Counted from the first letter of the stretch, positions 9,740 to 19,141 are shown. The stretch is DNA of 64,000 nt from Ligilactobacillus murinus DSM 20452 = NBRC 14221 (GCF_001591685.1 NZ_BCVJ01000001.1:1-64000), one strand, 5' to 3'. Numbers and translations are program-made. Notes: a model not told the origin generated them from the sequence alone.

Positions 9740-10435
9740 CTAATTTTTTTGGAGTGCTTTTAGTGCTTGGAAAGCCGCTTGTTGCTCAGCGGCTTTTTTT
9801 GACATCCCTTTTCCTTCACCGATCTTTTGCCCATCAGCATAAACTGCCATGGTGTATTCTTTTTCATTATCAGGACCATTTTCAGCAACTTTAACATAAG
9901 TGATCTTGCAGTCCCCATGTTGTTGCAATAGTTCTTGGAGTTCAGTTTTATGATCTAAGTAGTGATCAAACCAGCCGAGATCAAGCTTAGGAAAGACGAC
10001 CCGACTGATAAAACTGACAACGACTGCTTTACCCTGGTCAAGATATAACGCCCCGATAAAAGCTTCAAAAATATCACAAAGTAATGATGCCCGATTACGC
10101 GCGTTGGCTTTTTCTTCACCCTTACCTAAGCGGATATATTCATCAAAATGACATTCCTTAGCAAATTTGCTGAAACTATCTTCACAGACCATTGCTGCAC
10201 GCAAACGTGAAAGTTTTCCTTCTGGCAAAGTAGGATAGCGTTTAAATAAGTATTCTGAGACGCAAAGTTGCATCACAGCATCACCTAAAAATTCGATCCT
10301 TTCGTAATATTTTAGTTTTTCACGTGGATGTTCGTTTACATAAGAAGCATGAGTAAAAGCTTCGTCAAGTAAAGCTGTATTTTTAAAATCAATGCCAAAA
10401 TCATCCTTTAGCATTTGTGTTAGTCCAATTATCAA
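9740..10435 (-). CDS. rnc: Ribonuclease III
   Basis: 231 residues with a TTG start. The signature ERIEFLGDAVM lies at about 45-55 and a double-stranded RNA-binding domain at about 160-231. The longest frame begins with a GTG that overlaps the AGGAGA ribosome-binding site; the TTG at 10435, 6 bases further on, gives MIIGLTQMLKDDFGI, which matches the usual RNase III N terminus. It cleaves double-stranded RNA, including 16S and 23S precursors. Confidence 0.95.
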   Translation of the reverse strand: MIIGLTQMLKDDFGIDFKNTALLDEAFTHASYVNEHPREKLKYYERIEFLGDAVMQLCVSEYLFKRYPTLPEGKLSRLRAAMVCEDSFSKFAKECHFDEYIRLGKGEEKANARNRASLLCDIFEAFIGALYLDQGKAVVVSFISRVVFPKLDLGWFDHYLDHKTELQELLQQHGDCKITYVKVAENGPDNEKEYTMAVYADGQKIGEGKGMSKKAAEQQAAFQALKALQKN

Positions 10436-10468
10436 AATGATTCTCCTCACTTTATTAATGCATTATCC

Positions 10469-10497
10469 ATTATAGCAAAAAAGACCAGCTTTGTTAC
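10469..10497 (-). promoter_or_regulatory. rnc-smc-ftsY promoter
   Basis: Consensus TATAAT (10469-10474) preceded by TGC, an extended -10, with GTAACA (10492-10497) 17 bp upstream. The -35 falls in the loop of the acpP terminator, so terminator and promoter are interleaved. Confidence 0.6.
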
Positions 10498-10506
10498 AGC
10501 TGGCCT
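10475..10506 (-). terminator. acpP terminator
   Basis: Minus-strand stem CCAGCT (10498-10503) pairing with AGCTGG (10485-10490), loop of 7, followed by TCTTTTTTGC. It closes the plsX-acpP transcript before rnc. Confidence 0.75.
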
Positions 10507-10515
10507 AAGATAATT

Positions 10516-10758
10516 CTATCCTTGATGTGAAGCGATATAATCTACAGCATCTTTAACCGTCACGATTTGTTCGGCGTCTTCGTCAGAAATTTCAGCACCA
10601 AAAGCATCTTCTAATTCCAAAACAAACTCCACCAGATCGATCGAATCAGCATCAAGATCTGTCTTAAAGTTTGTTTGTTCTGTCACCTTATCAGCTGAAA
10701 CATCAAAGTGATCCTCAATAATTGTTGTGATTTTTGTAAAAATTTCGTTTTCTGTCAT
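10516..10758 (-). CDS. acpP: Acyl carrier protein
   Basis: 80 residues, acidic, with the phosphopantetheine site DADSIDL (Ser39). Start ATG at 10758, 9 bases after GAGG; a GTG at 10773 overlaps that ribosome-binding site and is rejected. Next to plsX, so it supplies acyl chains for phospholipid synthesis. Confidence 0.95.
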   Translation of the reverse strand: MTENEIFTKITTIIEDHFDVSADKVTEQTNFKTDLDADSIDLVEFVLELEDAFGAEISDEDAEQIVTVKDAVDYIASHQG

Positions 10759-10806
10759 GGATATCAACCTCACCTATCCTAGTTTTTCGCAAACAAGTAT
10801 ATCATA

Positions 10807-11838
10807 CTATTCAGCGTCTTTGCTATCTAAAACTTCTTTAGCCTGTTGTGCTTGCCAGTATTTGGTAAAATTAGGCACCATTTCTTCATCGATCATAGTT
10901 CTGATCTGCTTTAATGTGTAATACACTGTCAGATCATCACTTGACCCATGAGCTTTAACGACCGGCGCTTTGACCCCAAGTAAGACTGCGCCACCATATT
11001 GCGCCTGATCCATTCGACCTTTGATGCTCTTTAAGTCATCTTTTAATAACAGTGCACCTAATTTGCCCTTAGCACCAGCATTAGCGATCGTGTCTTTCAA
11101 CAAACTCATTACAGCTAATGCAGTTCCTTCGATCGCTTTTAAAACAGCATTACCTGTGAAGCCATCTGCAACGACTACATCACAGACACCTTTCATCAGA
11201 TCTTTAGACTCAACATTTCCGATAAAATTCAAATTTTCATCAGCTGCTAAAAGTTGGTAAGCTTCTTGCGTTACTTTACTTCCCTTGTGTGATTCAGTCC
11301 CATTATTCAATAGCCCGATCCGTGGTGCTTTGATCCCTCGAACGTTGCTAGCATAATAGGTCCCTAAAAGAGCATACTGATAAAGGTGCTCTGGTTTACT
11401 ATCTGCATTAGCCCCACTATCAAGTAAGTTAAATGCTCCATCCTGCCCTGAAACAACAGGCAATGTCGATAACAAGCCTGGGCGCGTGATTCCCTTGATC
11501 CGACCGACTAGTAAAAGTCCCGCTGTCAAAAGAGCTCCCGTGTTACCACAAGAAAACAGCGCGTCAGCTTCTTTAGCCTTGACCGCATTAGCTGCTACGA
11601 CCAAAGACGAATCTTTCTTACGTCGGATCGCTCGGACTGGTTCATCATTCATATCGATCACTTCAGTCGTATTAACGATCGTGATCCGGGTTGGATCAGT
11701 TATATATTGCTCGATCGCGGTCTTATCACCATATAAAATAAGTTCTAGGTCGCTAAATTCATCGCGTGCTTTGAGCGCACCCTTAACAACACTTTCGGGT
11801 GCATTGTCGCCCCCCATTGCATCGATCGCAATTTTCAT
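10807..11838 (-). CDS. plsX: Phosphate acyltransferase PlsX
   Basis: 343 residues beginning [14 protein letters not shown], the family N terminus. PlsX turns acyl-ACP into acyl-phosphate for PlsY, the first step of phospholipid synthesis. Two upstream in-frame ATGs (11862, 11847) are too close to the GAGG site; the ATG at 11838 is 9 bases away. With acpP and fakA it makes a lipid-supply cluster. Confidence 0.96.
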   Translation of the reverse strand: MKIAIDAMGGDNAPESVVKGALKARDEFSDLELILYGDKTAIEQYITDPTRITIVNTTEVIDMNDEPVRAIRRKKDSSLVVAANAVKAKEADALFSCGNTGALLTAGLLLVGRIKGITRPGLLSTLPVVSGQDGAFNLLDSGANADSKPEHLYQYALLGTYYASNVRGIKAPRIGLLNNGTESHKGSKVTQEAYQLLAADENLNFIGNVESKDLMKGVCDVVVADGFTGNAVLKAIEGTALAVMSLLKDTIANAGAKGKLGALLLKDDLKSIKGRMDQAQYGGAVLLGVKAPVVKAHGSSDDLTVYYTLKQIRTMIDEEMVPNFTKYWQAQQAKEVLDSKDAE

Positions 11839-11854
11839 TTCATACATCCTCTCT

Positions 11855-13900
11855 TTAGTCAAAACTAGTAAAATAAGTAAGTTCTTGATTCAAATAGCGC
11901 ATCAAACCTGCATTTTCCTGGCGATAACGGAATTTTTCGTCAGCCAAAAGTTTAGCTACTTCTAATTGCGCTACTTGTAAAATATTGAAATCACTTACTG
12001 GATCACCGATCTTAAAATCTGGCAGACCCGACTGTTTCTTACCTAAAACATCCCCTGGTCCCCGTAATTCTAGATCTTTTTGCGCGATCACAAAACCATC
12101 TGTCGTTTCGACCATTGTTTTCATTCTTTCGATCCCATACTCACTCTTAGGATCAGCTACCAATAAACAATATGATCGTTTACTGCCCCGTCCGACACGA
12201 CCACGCAATTGATGTAACTGTGCTAAGCCAAAGCGTTCAGCATCTAAGATCACCATGACTGTTGCATTGGGAACATCGACCCCAACTTCGATCACTGTCG
12301 TCGAGACTAAAATATCTAGCTCACCTGCTTTAAAATGATCCATTACTTCATCTTTTTGTTCAGACGTCAGCTGACCATGTAATAGTCCCACCTCATAACG
12401 CCCTGCATAGTGAGCCTTTAACTTTTCATAGATCTCCGTAGCATTTTGAAGATCCAACATTTCTGACTCAGCGATCAATGGTGAGATCACATAAGCTTGT
12501 GAACCATTTTGCAACTGTTGTTCCATAAAGTCAAGTGCTTGTGTGAATTGCTTTTGGCGTAACCAACTTGTTTTGATCGTTTGCCGTCCCTTAGGTAGTT
12601 CATCAATTATCGAAACATCCATCTCACCGTAAGTCGTGATCGCTAGTGTTCGTGGGATCGGGGTCGCTGTCATCGCTAAAGTATCGGGAAAATTCCCTTT
12701 TTGACGTAAAGCTTGGCGCTGACCGACCCCAAAACGATGCTGTTCATCAGTAACAACTAAGCCCAACTTTTTAAAGTTGACATTGTCTTGGATCACTGCA
12801 TGTGTCCCGATCAATAAATTTATCTCCCCACTGGCTAAATTATCCAACAAAGTCTGCTTTGCTTTTTGTTTGCGAGTTACACTACTAGTCAATAAAGCTA
12901 CATTGACCTCTGGCATAGTTTCAAATAATTGGGCTAACTTTTGAGCATGCTGTTGCGCTAAGATCTCAGTTGGTGCCATCAAGACCGTTTGATATCCTGC
13001 TGTGATAGCAGCATACATAGCTAAAGCCGCAACGACCGTTTTCCCTGAACCCACATCCCCCTGTAAGAGACGATTCATGTGTTCTGGCCGATGTAGATCC
13101 CGACAGATCTCGTTAACGACTCGTTTTTGAGCAACTGTCAGTTCAAAAGGTAACTGTTTGATAAATTGACGCAATTTATCGTTATCATATTTGATAATGA
13201 TCCCGTTTTCTTTACGATGTTTTTGCTTAAGCAGTTGGATCCGTAATTGAAATTTGAAAAACTCTTCAAAGATCGCTGAGCGCCGAGCTGCTTTTCCTTG
13301 AGCTAAAGTCACTGGAAAATGCATATCATGGATCATTTGGCTACGTGTTTCTAACCGAAATTTTTGGCGCAAACTATCAGGGACGATATCAAATATCAAA
13401 TCATGATAGTTTGCATAGGCTAGTGAAACAAGATCTTTGATCGTTTTAGCCGTGATCTCTTTTGAAGCTCGGTAAACACCGGCTAGATCTTCATCTTTAG
13501 CCTGATACATCACTTTCATCCCAGTCAGGCTCTGCCGTCGTTGATCATACTTGCCATAGATCGCGACCTCTTGCCCAGTACTCAATTGTTTAGCTAAATA
13601 ACCTTGATTAAAAAAAGTCACTTTAACTAGGTCATTTTCGACCAACAAGCCAAAATTCAACCGCGTTTTAGCCCGACCAAAATGAGAAACGACTGGTGGC
13701 GCAGCAATGACACCCTTTAAGACGACTTTTTCGCCATCAGTCACATCACTTAGCTGCTTGACTGTCAGATCCTCATAGCGAAATGGGTAATATGTCAATA
13801 GATCTTCGATCGTATTTATCCCTAATTTGTTCAATGCCTGTAATTTTTTTGGACCCACACCCTTCAACACTGCAGGTGAGTCCGTCAATGCTCGTGCCAT
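11855..13900 (-). CDS. recG: ATP-dependent DNA helicase RecG
   Basis: 681 residues. N-terminal wedge/OB domain, then Walker [10 protein letters not shown] (about 283-291), [20 protein letters not shown] and [10 protein letters not shown] helicase motifs. It reverses stalled forks and branch-migrates Holliday junctions. GAGGGGG precedes the ATG by 7 bases. Lies 16 bases before plsX. Confidence 0.97.
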   Translation of the reverse strand: MARALTDSPAVLKGVGPKKLQALNKLGINTIEDLLTYYPFRYEDLTVKQLSDVTDGEKVVLKGVIAAPPVVSHFGRAKTRLNFGLLVENDLVKVTFFNQGYLAKQLSTGQEVAIYGKYDQRRQSLTGMKVMYQAKDEDLAGVYRASKEITAKTIKDLVSLAYANYHDLIFDIVPDSLRQKFRLETRSQMIHDMHFPVTLAQGKAARRSAIFEEFFKFQLRIQLLKQKHRKENGIIIKYDNDKLRQFIKQLPFELTVAQKRVVNEICRDLHRPEHMNRLLQGDVGSGKTVVAALAMYAAITAGYQTVLMAPTEILAQQHAQKLAQLFETMPEVNVALLTSSVTRKQKAKQTLLDNLASGEINLLIGTHAVIQDNVNFKKLGLVVTDEQHRFGVGQRQALRQKGNFPDTLAMTATPIPRTLAITTYGEMDVSIIDELPKGRQTIKTSWLRQKQFTQALDFMEQQLQNGSQAYVISPLIAESEMLDLQNATEIYEKLKAHYAGRYEVGLLHGQLTSEQKDEVMDHFKAGELDILVSTTVIEVGVDVPNATVMVILDAERFGLAQLHQLRGRVGRGSKRSYCLLVADPKSEYGIERMKTMVETTDGFVIAQKDLELRGPGDVLGKKQSGLPDFKIGDPVSDFNILQVAQLEVAKLLADEKFRYRQENAGLMRYLNQELTYFTSFD

Positions 13901-13920
13901 AAATAATCCCCCTCAAACAA

Positions 13921-13961
13921 ATAAATTCTAACTTCTATGCGCGCTAGAAGTTAGAATTTAT
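13921..13961 (-). terminator. Perfect 17-bp inverted repeat between fakA and recG
   Basis: Arms 13921-13937 and 13945-13961 are exact reverse complements with a 7-base loop TGCGCGC. On the minus strand it lies 6 bases past the fakA stop and ends about 10 bases before the recG ribosome-binding site. The U-rich tract after it is weak (TTGTTTG), so it could be a partial terminator or an mRNA processing or stability element. Confidence 0.6.
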
Positions 13962-13967
13962 CGTGCA

Positions 13968-15659
13968 TTATTCGACTGAGATCAAGTATGGATAAACTGG
14001 CTGGTCACCTTCATGGATCTCAATTTCGATCTCAGGATCTAATTCTTCAAGCTGAGCTGCAATTTCATTTGCTTGTTCTTTTGAACCATCTTGACCATAG
14101 ATGATCGTTACGATCTCACTATCTTCGTCTAACATCACCTTAGCCATCGCGATCGCAGCTTGTTCACAAGTTGGTTGCGTGACCACGATCTTACCATCAA
14201 CGATCCCCATGTAATCATCTTTCTTGATCGGACGCCCTTCGATCGTTGTATCACGTACCGCGACCGTGACTTGCCCTGAAAGAACTGCATCCATTTCTTC
14301 AGTCATCGCTTCGGTATTTTCTTCGATCGAAGCCACATCATTAAAGCCAAGCATCGCACTCATACCTTGAGCGATCGTCTTACTCAAAACTACAGCCACT
14401 TGAGCATCGGCTACTTCAGCTGCTTGTTGAGCTGCTAAAAAGATGTTCTTATTATTTGGTAAGATGATCACTTTCTTAGCATTAGTCTGTTCGATCGCCT
14501 CAACGATATCTTTAGTACTTGGATTCATCGTTTGACCACCGTTGATGATATGCGTTACACCCAAGTTTTTGAAGATATTAGCGATCCCTTCACCCGAAGC
14601 GATCGCGATCACACCGTATTCTTTTTGAACTTCTGGAGTAGCAGGAATATTAGGTGTTGGCATTTCATCATCTTTTTCCAAGATCGTTTCATGTTGTAAA
14701 CGCATGTTATCGACTTTGACTTTGATCAAAGAACCAAATTCCTGACCATAAGATAACACTTTACCTGGATGCTCTGTATGGACGTGAACTTTAACAACTT
14801 CATCGTCGGCAATAACGAGTAATGAATCCCCGATCTGCGATAGATGGTTTCGGAATTCATCGTAGTCAAATTCCTTATCAACTAAGCGGCCTGCCCCTAA
14901 ACGGACCATGATCTCAGTACAGTAACCAAATTCGATATCTTCAGTATGCAATTGGCTTTGAGCACTCTTATGGTGTTCTGCATTGACCATTTCATCCATT
15001 TCGATCGGACTTGGTGTATGAACTTCATCTTCTTGGCGTTCATTGCCAGCTAAAGCATCATAAAATCCTTGATAGACAAAAGTTAGCCCTTGACCACCAG
15101 AATCAACAACTCCAACTTCTTTTAACACAGGTAAAAGATCTGGAGTTGTTTGTAATGCAGCATCTGCAGCTTCATAAGTCGCTTTCATAACTTCGACGAT
15201 ATCAGCGGTTTGCGCAGCTGTTTTTTTAGCTGCTTCAGCCGCCTTCCGTGCTACCGTTAAGATCGTACCTTCTTGTGGTTTCATAACCGCTTTATAAGCC
15301 GTTTCGACCCCGCCTTGAAGTGCTGTAGCAAGATCAGTCGCACTCAAAGTTTCTTTTTGCGTAATACTTTTTGAAAAGCCTCGGAAAACTTGGGATAAAA
15401 TAACACCCGAGTTACCACGTGCCCCCATCAACAGACCCTTAGCTAATGCATTAGCTAATTCCCCAACATTACTTGAAGTTGACTCGGCAACATATTTTTC
15501 ACCACTCGCAAAGGAAAGACTCATATTTGTTCCTGTATCCCCATCGGGCACCGGAAACACATTCAATGAATTGATAAATTCTGCATTATTAGTCAATCTT
15601 TTCGAACTGACCAGAATCATTTTACGAAATTCTGTTTCAGTAATATTCTCCACTTTCAA
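13968..15659 (-). CDS. fakA: Fatty acid kinase catalytic subunit FakA (YloV)
   Basis: 563 residues. The N-terminal DhaL-type ATP-binding domain carries NVFPVPDGDTGTN (33-45); a central region and a C-terminal FakA domain (about 340-563) follow. With a FakB (DegV) protein it phosphorylates exogenous fatty acids to acyl-phosphates, which feed PlsX/PlsY; no fakB is in the window. The start codon is TTG at 15659, 8 bases from AGGAGGAG. The downstream plsX-acpP neighbours agree with the role. Confidence 0.93.
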   Translation of the reverse strand: MKVENITETEFRKMILVSSKRLTNNAEFINSLNVFPVPDGDTGTNMSLSFASGEKYVAESTSSNVGELANALAKGLLMGARGNSGVILSQVFRGFSKSITQKETLSATDLATALQGGVETAYKAVMKPQEGTILTVARKAAEAAKKTAAQTADIVEVMKATYEAADAALQTTPDLLPVLKEVGVVDSGGQGLTFVYQGFYDALAGNERQEDEVHTPSPIEMDEMVNAEHHKSAQSQLHTEDIEFGYCTEIMVRLGAGRLVDKEFDYDEFRNHLSQIGDSLLVIADDEVVKVHVHTEHPGKVLSYGQEFGSLIKVKVDNMRLQHETILEKDDEMPTPNIPATPEVQKEYGVIAIASGEGIANIFKNLGVTHIINGGQTMNPSTKDIVEAIEQTNAKKVIILPNNKNIFLAAQQAAEVADAQVAVVLSKTIAQGMSAMLGFNDVASIEENTEAMTEEMDAVLSGQVTVAVRDTTIEGRPIKKDDYMGIVDGKIVVTQPTCEQAAIAMAKVMLDEDSEIVTIIYGQDGSKEQANEIAAQLEELDPEIEIEIHEGDQPVYPYLISVE

Positions 15660-15691
15660 GTTACTAACTCCTCCTTGGTTATTTCGTGGTA

Positions 15692-16054
15692 CTAATCGTT
15701 GATGACACGTACACCTTGAACGATAACATTCACAGATTCAGCGGTAATGCCTAACATTGAATCTAAATTGTACTTAACTTTATCTTGTACATTACGGCAA
15801 ACTTCTGAGATCTTTGTACCATAACCGACAATAATATACACATCCACAGCGATGCCTTCATCTTCTTGACGAATCACAACACCTTTAGAGTAATTGTCAC
15901 GCTTTAAAATTTCATTCAAATTGTCTCGAATCTGGTTTTTGCTGGCCATACCAACGATCCCGAAAATTTCAGTTGCGGCTCCACCAACAACAGTTGCGAT
16001 CACTTCATTGCTGATATCGATATTTCCAAATTGATTTTGAATTTTAACAGCCAT
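15692..16054 (-). CDS. Asp23/Gls24-family protein (YloU-like)
   Basis: 120 residues of the DUF322/Asp23 family: NEVIATVVGGAATEIFGIVG, then the VDVYIIVGYGTKI strand. These envelope-associated proteins have no known enzymatic activity. Placed before fakA as in other Firmicutes. AAGGAGG precedes the ATG, and a strong promoter lies at 16164-16192. Confidence 0.9.
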   Translation of the reverse strand: MAVKIQNQFGNIDISNEVIATVVGGAATEIFGIVGMASKNQIRDNLNEILKRDNYSKGVVIRQEDEGIAVDVYIIVGYGTKISEVCRNVQDKVKYNLDSMLGITAESVNVIVQGVRVIND

Positions 16055-16163
16055 TCTATATAGCCTCCTTAACTATTAAGACAATTCCCTTTTCCAATAA
16101 AATGGAAAAGAAATATCAAATCGATGTTCAGTTTTTCACTGCTCGATCAATACTTGTCCTTTC

Positions 16164-16192
16164 ATTATACCATGTTTATCGCAATTGCCCAA
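16164..16192 (-). promoter_or_regulatory. Promoter of the Asp23-fakA operon
   Basis: TATAAT (16164-16169) with TGG before it (extended -10), 17-bp spacer, TTGGGC (16187-16192). The leader of about 100 bases includes a hairpin, TTTTCCA (16090-16096) with TGGAAAA (16103-16109). Confidence 0.7.
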
Positions 16193-16225
16193 AAACTGTT
16201 GGTCATTTTATCTTTTTGCCCTTTA

Positions 16226-16260
16226 AATTTTGGCATTCTGCCTGTTAGACCGCCAAAATT
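16226..16260. repeat. Inverted repeat in the 378-base divergent intergenic region
   Basis: AATTTTGGC (16226-16234) and GCCAAAATT (16252-16260), exact 9-bp arms 17 bases apart, between the two divergent promoters of the 16055-16432 region. Possible operator; nothing else was recognised in the middle of this gap. Confidence 0.4.
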
Positions 16261-16344
16261 GGTTTAGATAAAAATTTAATTTTTGAAAAACCTTATATTT
16301 TAGGCATTTATAGCTGTCAAGCAAAATTACTTTATAGAAAACTA

Positions 16345-16373
16345 TTGCAATCGCGCGCTATCTATGATAATTT
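16345..16373 (+). promoter_or_regulatory. rpmB promoter
   Basis: TTGCAA (16345-16350), then TAATTT (16368-16373) at 17 bp or GATAAT (16366-16371) at 15 bp. A leader hairpin GAGCAA (16386-16391) with TTGCTC (16398-16403) precedes the GGGAGG ribosome-binding site. Confidence 0.5.
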
Positions 16374-16432
16374 TATTTAGTGAATGAGCAAGACCCCTTG
16401 CTCCTTAATTCGAGATAAGGGAGGATATAATC

Positions 16433-16618
16433 ATGGCTAAAGATTTTGTAACTGGTCGTAAGACAACTTTTGGTAAGAAGCGTTCCCATGCTTTGAACCA
16501 AACAAACCGTAGCTGGAAGCCAAACTTGCAAAAGGTACGCATCTTGGTTGACGGCAAGCCTAAGAAAGTATGGGTTTCAGCTCGTGCTTTGAAATCTGGT
16601 AAAGTTACACGCGTCTAA
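16433..16618 (+). CDS. rpmB: 50S ribosomal protein L28
   Basis: 61 residues, very basic, beginning [20 protein letters not shown]. Complete L28 without extra cysteines, i.e. the zinc-free form. Single-gene transcript with its own promoter and terminator, divergent from the Asp23-fakA operon. Confidence 0.97.
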   Translation: MAKDFVTGRKTTFGKKRSHALNQTNRSWKPNLQKVRILVDGKPKKVWVSARALKSGKVTRV

Positions 16619-16631
16619 TCGAGGCGTTTAC

Positions 16632-16655
16632 AGGCCCCAACTTGAGGGCTTTTTA
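16632..16655 (+). terminator. rpmB terminator
   Basis: Stem AGGCCC (16632-16637) with GGGCTT (16646-16651), loop of 8, then a T tract. Confidence 0.7.
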
Positions 16656-16674
16656 TTTTACCTCAAAAATATAT

Positions 16675-16717
16675 AAAACTCCCCGTAGATAGCACTAGCT
16701 ATTTACGGGGAGTTTTT
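16675..16717. terminator. Bidirectional terminator between rpmB and oppA
   Basis: Nearly perfect 18-bp stem (16675-16692 with 16699-16716, one mismatch) flanked by A and T tracts on both sides; serves the convergent rpmB and peptide-binding genes. Confidence 0.85.
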
Positions 16718-16719
16718 AC

Positions 16720-18360
16720 TTACTCAACGATATAAACTTCTTTCCAATTATTAGTAGCACCTGCCGAATTTTGGATCAAACCTTTGACAGTCACATTGGT
16801 CAACTGTGGTACATTAGTTTGATAAAGTGGGGCCACGCCTTGGTGTTCACTTAAAACTTTAGATGCTTGGACTAGATCAGCAAAGCGCTTAGCTTTATCA
16901 CTCGCATCAGTCGTCTTAGAGGCTTCGATCAAACGGTCGTATTCCGCATTTTCCCACTTACCAAAGTTATAAGAATTATCCTTAGTGAAGAGATCTAAGA
17001 AACTGATCGGATCAGCAAAATCGGCTGACCAACCACTTAGCTGAACATCAAATTCACCTTTTTCACCACGAGCGATCCGCGTTTTCAACGGAACACTTTG
17101 CACTGAAACTTTAACATCAGATAGATTTTCTTCTAGTTGACTTTGGATAAATTCAGCCACTTTCTTTGAAACATCGTCATCACTACTCATTAAAGTAAAT
17201 GATAATTTATCTTGACCTAATTCAGCCAAACCTTCTTTTAATAATTCCTTGGCTTTTTTCTTGTCATAGCTGACGCCAACTGTGGTTTTAGCTGCTTGCG
17301 CAAAGTCTTGACCTTTGTATTGGGCTAGACCTTGGGAAACGATCCCTAGACTTGGTTGAGAACCACCACCAACAATATTTTTAGCTAATTCTTGCCGATC
17401 AACTGCATAGGATAGGGCTTGGCGGATCTTTAAATTCTTAAAGCTTTCTTTTGTCTGGTTGAATTCTAGATAGGTAGTCCGTGCTTGCTTTAAGGCACTA
17501 TATGCTGGATCTTTTGCCAATTGCTTAGCCTGTTCATTGCTCAAAGTCGTGTAGTCGAGCTGTTTACTTTGATAGAGATTATACGATGTCGTCGTGCTCT
17601 TATTGACCTTAAAGTTGATCGTTTCGAGTTTGACTTTCTTTTTATCCCAATAATTTGGATTCTTATTTAGTTTCCAATTCAAGTTAGAACCAGTCCACCC
17701 CTCAACTACGAACGGTCCATTATAGACCATTGTTTTAGCCGAAGTTCCATACTCGTCACCAAATTTTTCGACTGCTTTTTGATTTTGTGGTAAGAATGGT
17801 TCAAATCCTAATAATAATTGGAAATACGGGATCGGTTTCTCCAAAGTCACCACTAACGTATACTCATCTTTAGCTGTGATCCCCAAAGTTTCAGGTTTAG
17901 CTCCCCCTTTGATGATCGCATCAGCATTTTTGACCCCACTATAGAGATAAGCGTACGGTGAAGCTGTTTTTTGATCAACAGTTCGGCGCCAACCATAAAC
18001 AAAGTCATGCGCTGTCACCTTATCTCCATTAGACCATTTGTCATCTTTTCTTAATTTAAAAGTATATGTCAAATTATCATCTGAGACCTCTGTTTGTGTT
18101 GCTAATCCTGGTTCGATCTTGCTATTTTTCCCTAAACGATATAAACCTTCCATCGAGTTATTGATGATATCCCCACTATAGGCATCCGAGACCTTCGAGG
18201 GATCAAGCGTGGCTAGTTCAGCCAAATAACTCCAATCCAAGACTTGTTTTGACGCTACCTGCCCCGTAGAATTTGCTTTTTGCTTACTTGAGCACGCTGT
18301 CACTAATAAACCTGTGGCAACTAAAGCTAATGCTCCAGTCATCAATCGTTTAAATCTCAT
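16720..18360 (-). CDS. oppA: Oligopeptide ABC transporter substrate-binding lipoprotein
   Basis: 546 residues, family-5 solute-binding protein (OppA-type). Signal peptide with lipobox VTAC (Cys at about residue 23), then the family motif APLATLDPS-like start (AELATLDPSKVSD) and the typical WSNGDKVTAHDF segment. The ATG at 18360 lies 4 bases from GAGGGGGAG; the first ATG of the frame overlaps that site. No permease or ATPase genes are adjacent, so it is an orphan binding protein that must use another Opp system. Confidence 0.92.
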   Translation of the reverse strand: MRFKRLMTGALALVATGLLVTACSSKQKANSTGQVASKQVLDWSYLAELATLDPSKVSDAYSGDIINNSMEGLYRLGKNSKIEPGLATQTEVSDDNLTYTFKLRKDDKWSNGDKVTAHDFVYGWRRTVDQKTASPYAYLYSGVKNADAIIKGGAKPETLGITAKDEYTLVVTLEKPIPYFQLLLGFEPFLPQNQKAVEKFGDEYGTSAKTMVYNGPFVVEGWTGSNLNWKLNKNPNYWDKKKVKLETINFKVNKSTTTSYNLYQSKQLDYTTLSNEQAKQLAKDPAYSALKQARTTYLEFNQTKESFKNLKIRQALSYAVDRQELAKNIVGGGSQPSLGIVSQGLAQYKGQDFAQAAKTTVGVSYDKKKAKELLKEGLAELGQDKLSFTLMSSDDDVSKKVAEFIQSQLEENLSDVKVSVQSVPLKTRIARGEKGEFDVQLSGWSADFADPISFLDLFTKDNSYNFGKWENAEYDRLIEASKTTDASDKAKRFADLVQASKVLSEHQGVAPLYQTNVPQLTNVTVKGLIQNSAGATNNWKEVYIVE

Positions 18361-18389
18361 AATACTCCCCCTCATGCTATGTATTGCCC

Positions 18390-18441
18390 AAACATTAATT
18401 AATGTTTCGTTAATTTTAATCTAAAACAAATCAAAAAGCAA
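18390..18441 (-). promoter_or_regulatory. oppA promoter with palindromic operator candidate
   Basis: Minus strand: TTGCTT (18436-18441), 17-bp spacer, TAAAAT (18413-18418). A perfect 18-bp palindrome AAACATTAATTAATGTTT (18390-18407) covers the expected transcription start. I do not recognise it as a CodY or CcpA site. Confidence 0.5.
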
Positions 18442-18451
18442 TGTTTTTTCA

Positions 18452-18481
18452 AAAAAAATATGATCGCCAAACTATTGGCGA
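18452..18481 (-). terminator. thiN terminator overlapping the stop codon
   Basis: Stem TCGCCAA/TTGGCGA (18464-18470 with 18475-18481) with the four-base loop holding the last bases of the thiN stop codon, followed by ATATTTTTTTT on the minus strand. Confidence 0.8.
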
Positions 18482-19140
18482 CCATTATTTCTTTGATCAT
18501 CTTTACTTTGAATAACACACAATACACCACTATCAAAACTAAAACTAGCACTTTCGCCAACAAATTCATTGCTGACATATGCAGTCGGTAATGAAAGATC
18601 TTGCTCAAACAATTGATATTTTTCATCGGGGAGTGTCAGCTTAGTTACTGGTGTCAGCGAAATAAATGAGAGATAACTCATTTCCTCTAACTTAGTTAAT
18701 GTATAACTTCCAGGTAAATAAAAACGAATTTCATTTTGACAGTCTTTGAAACAAACTTTGGGTACAAACGTCGGAAAATCTAACCGCAAAACACTAAATA
18801 AATTAGCCAAAAAATGATCGCTTCGTCCCCCAGTAGCCCCATAGACTATGATCTGCTCTGGATGATACCGGCGTTCGATCTCTAATAAGGCTACTTCAGT
18901 ATCAGTATAGTCTTTTTTTGCCGGTAAACTACAGATAGCTTGACTGGCTTCTTTGACTAATTTAACTTGTTCTTCAGTAGCAGAGTCAAAATCACCAACA
19001 GCTAATAAAGGCTTGATCTTTGCTTGACACAAGCGGACTGCTCCCATATCTGCTCCGATCCATCGTTCATTTTTTTTAGCTTGCAAAAGCCCTGGTGGCA
19101 AATACTCCACTGGACCTCCGACTAATAAGTTTAACTGCAT
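18472..19140 (-). CDS. thiN: Thiamine pyrophosphokinase
   Basis: 222 residues. Makes thiamine diphosphate from thiamine and ATP. Seen: GADMGAVRL, AVGDFDSAT (Mg/ATP site) and KKDYTDTEVAL, then GATGGRSDH. Last gene of the coaBC-to-thiN operon, 1 base after rpe. Its final codons form the 5' arm of its own terminator. Confidence 0.95.
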   Translation of the reverse strand: MQLNLLVGGPVEYLPPGLLQAKKNERWIGADMGAVRLCQAKIKPLLAVGDFDSATEEQVKLVKEASQAICSLPAKKDYTDTEVALLEIERRYHPEQIIVYGATGGRSDHFLANLFSVLRLDFPTFVPKVCFKDCQNEIRFYLPGSYTLTKLEEMSYLSFISLTPVTKLTLPDEKYQLFEQDLSLPTAYVSNEFVGESASFSFDSGVLCVIQSKDDQRNNGRQ

Positions 19141-19141
19141 C

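Noticed and set aside
18399-18626. 75-codon minus frame spanning the thiN end
   Set aside because: Overlaps thiN out of frame and runs through the thiN terminator.
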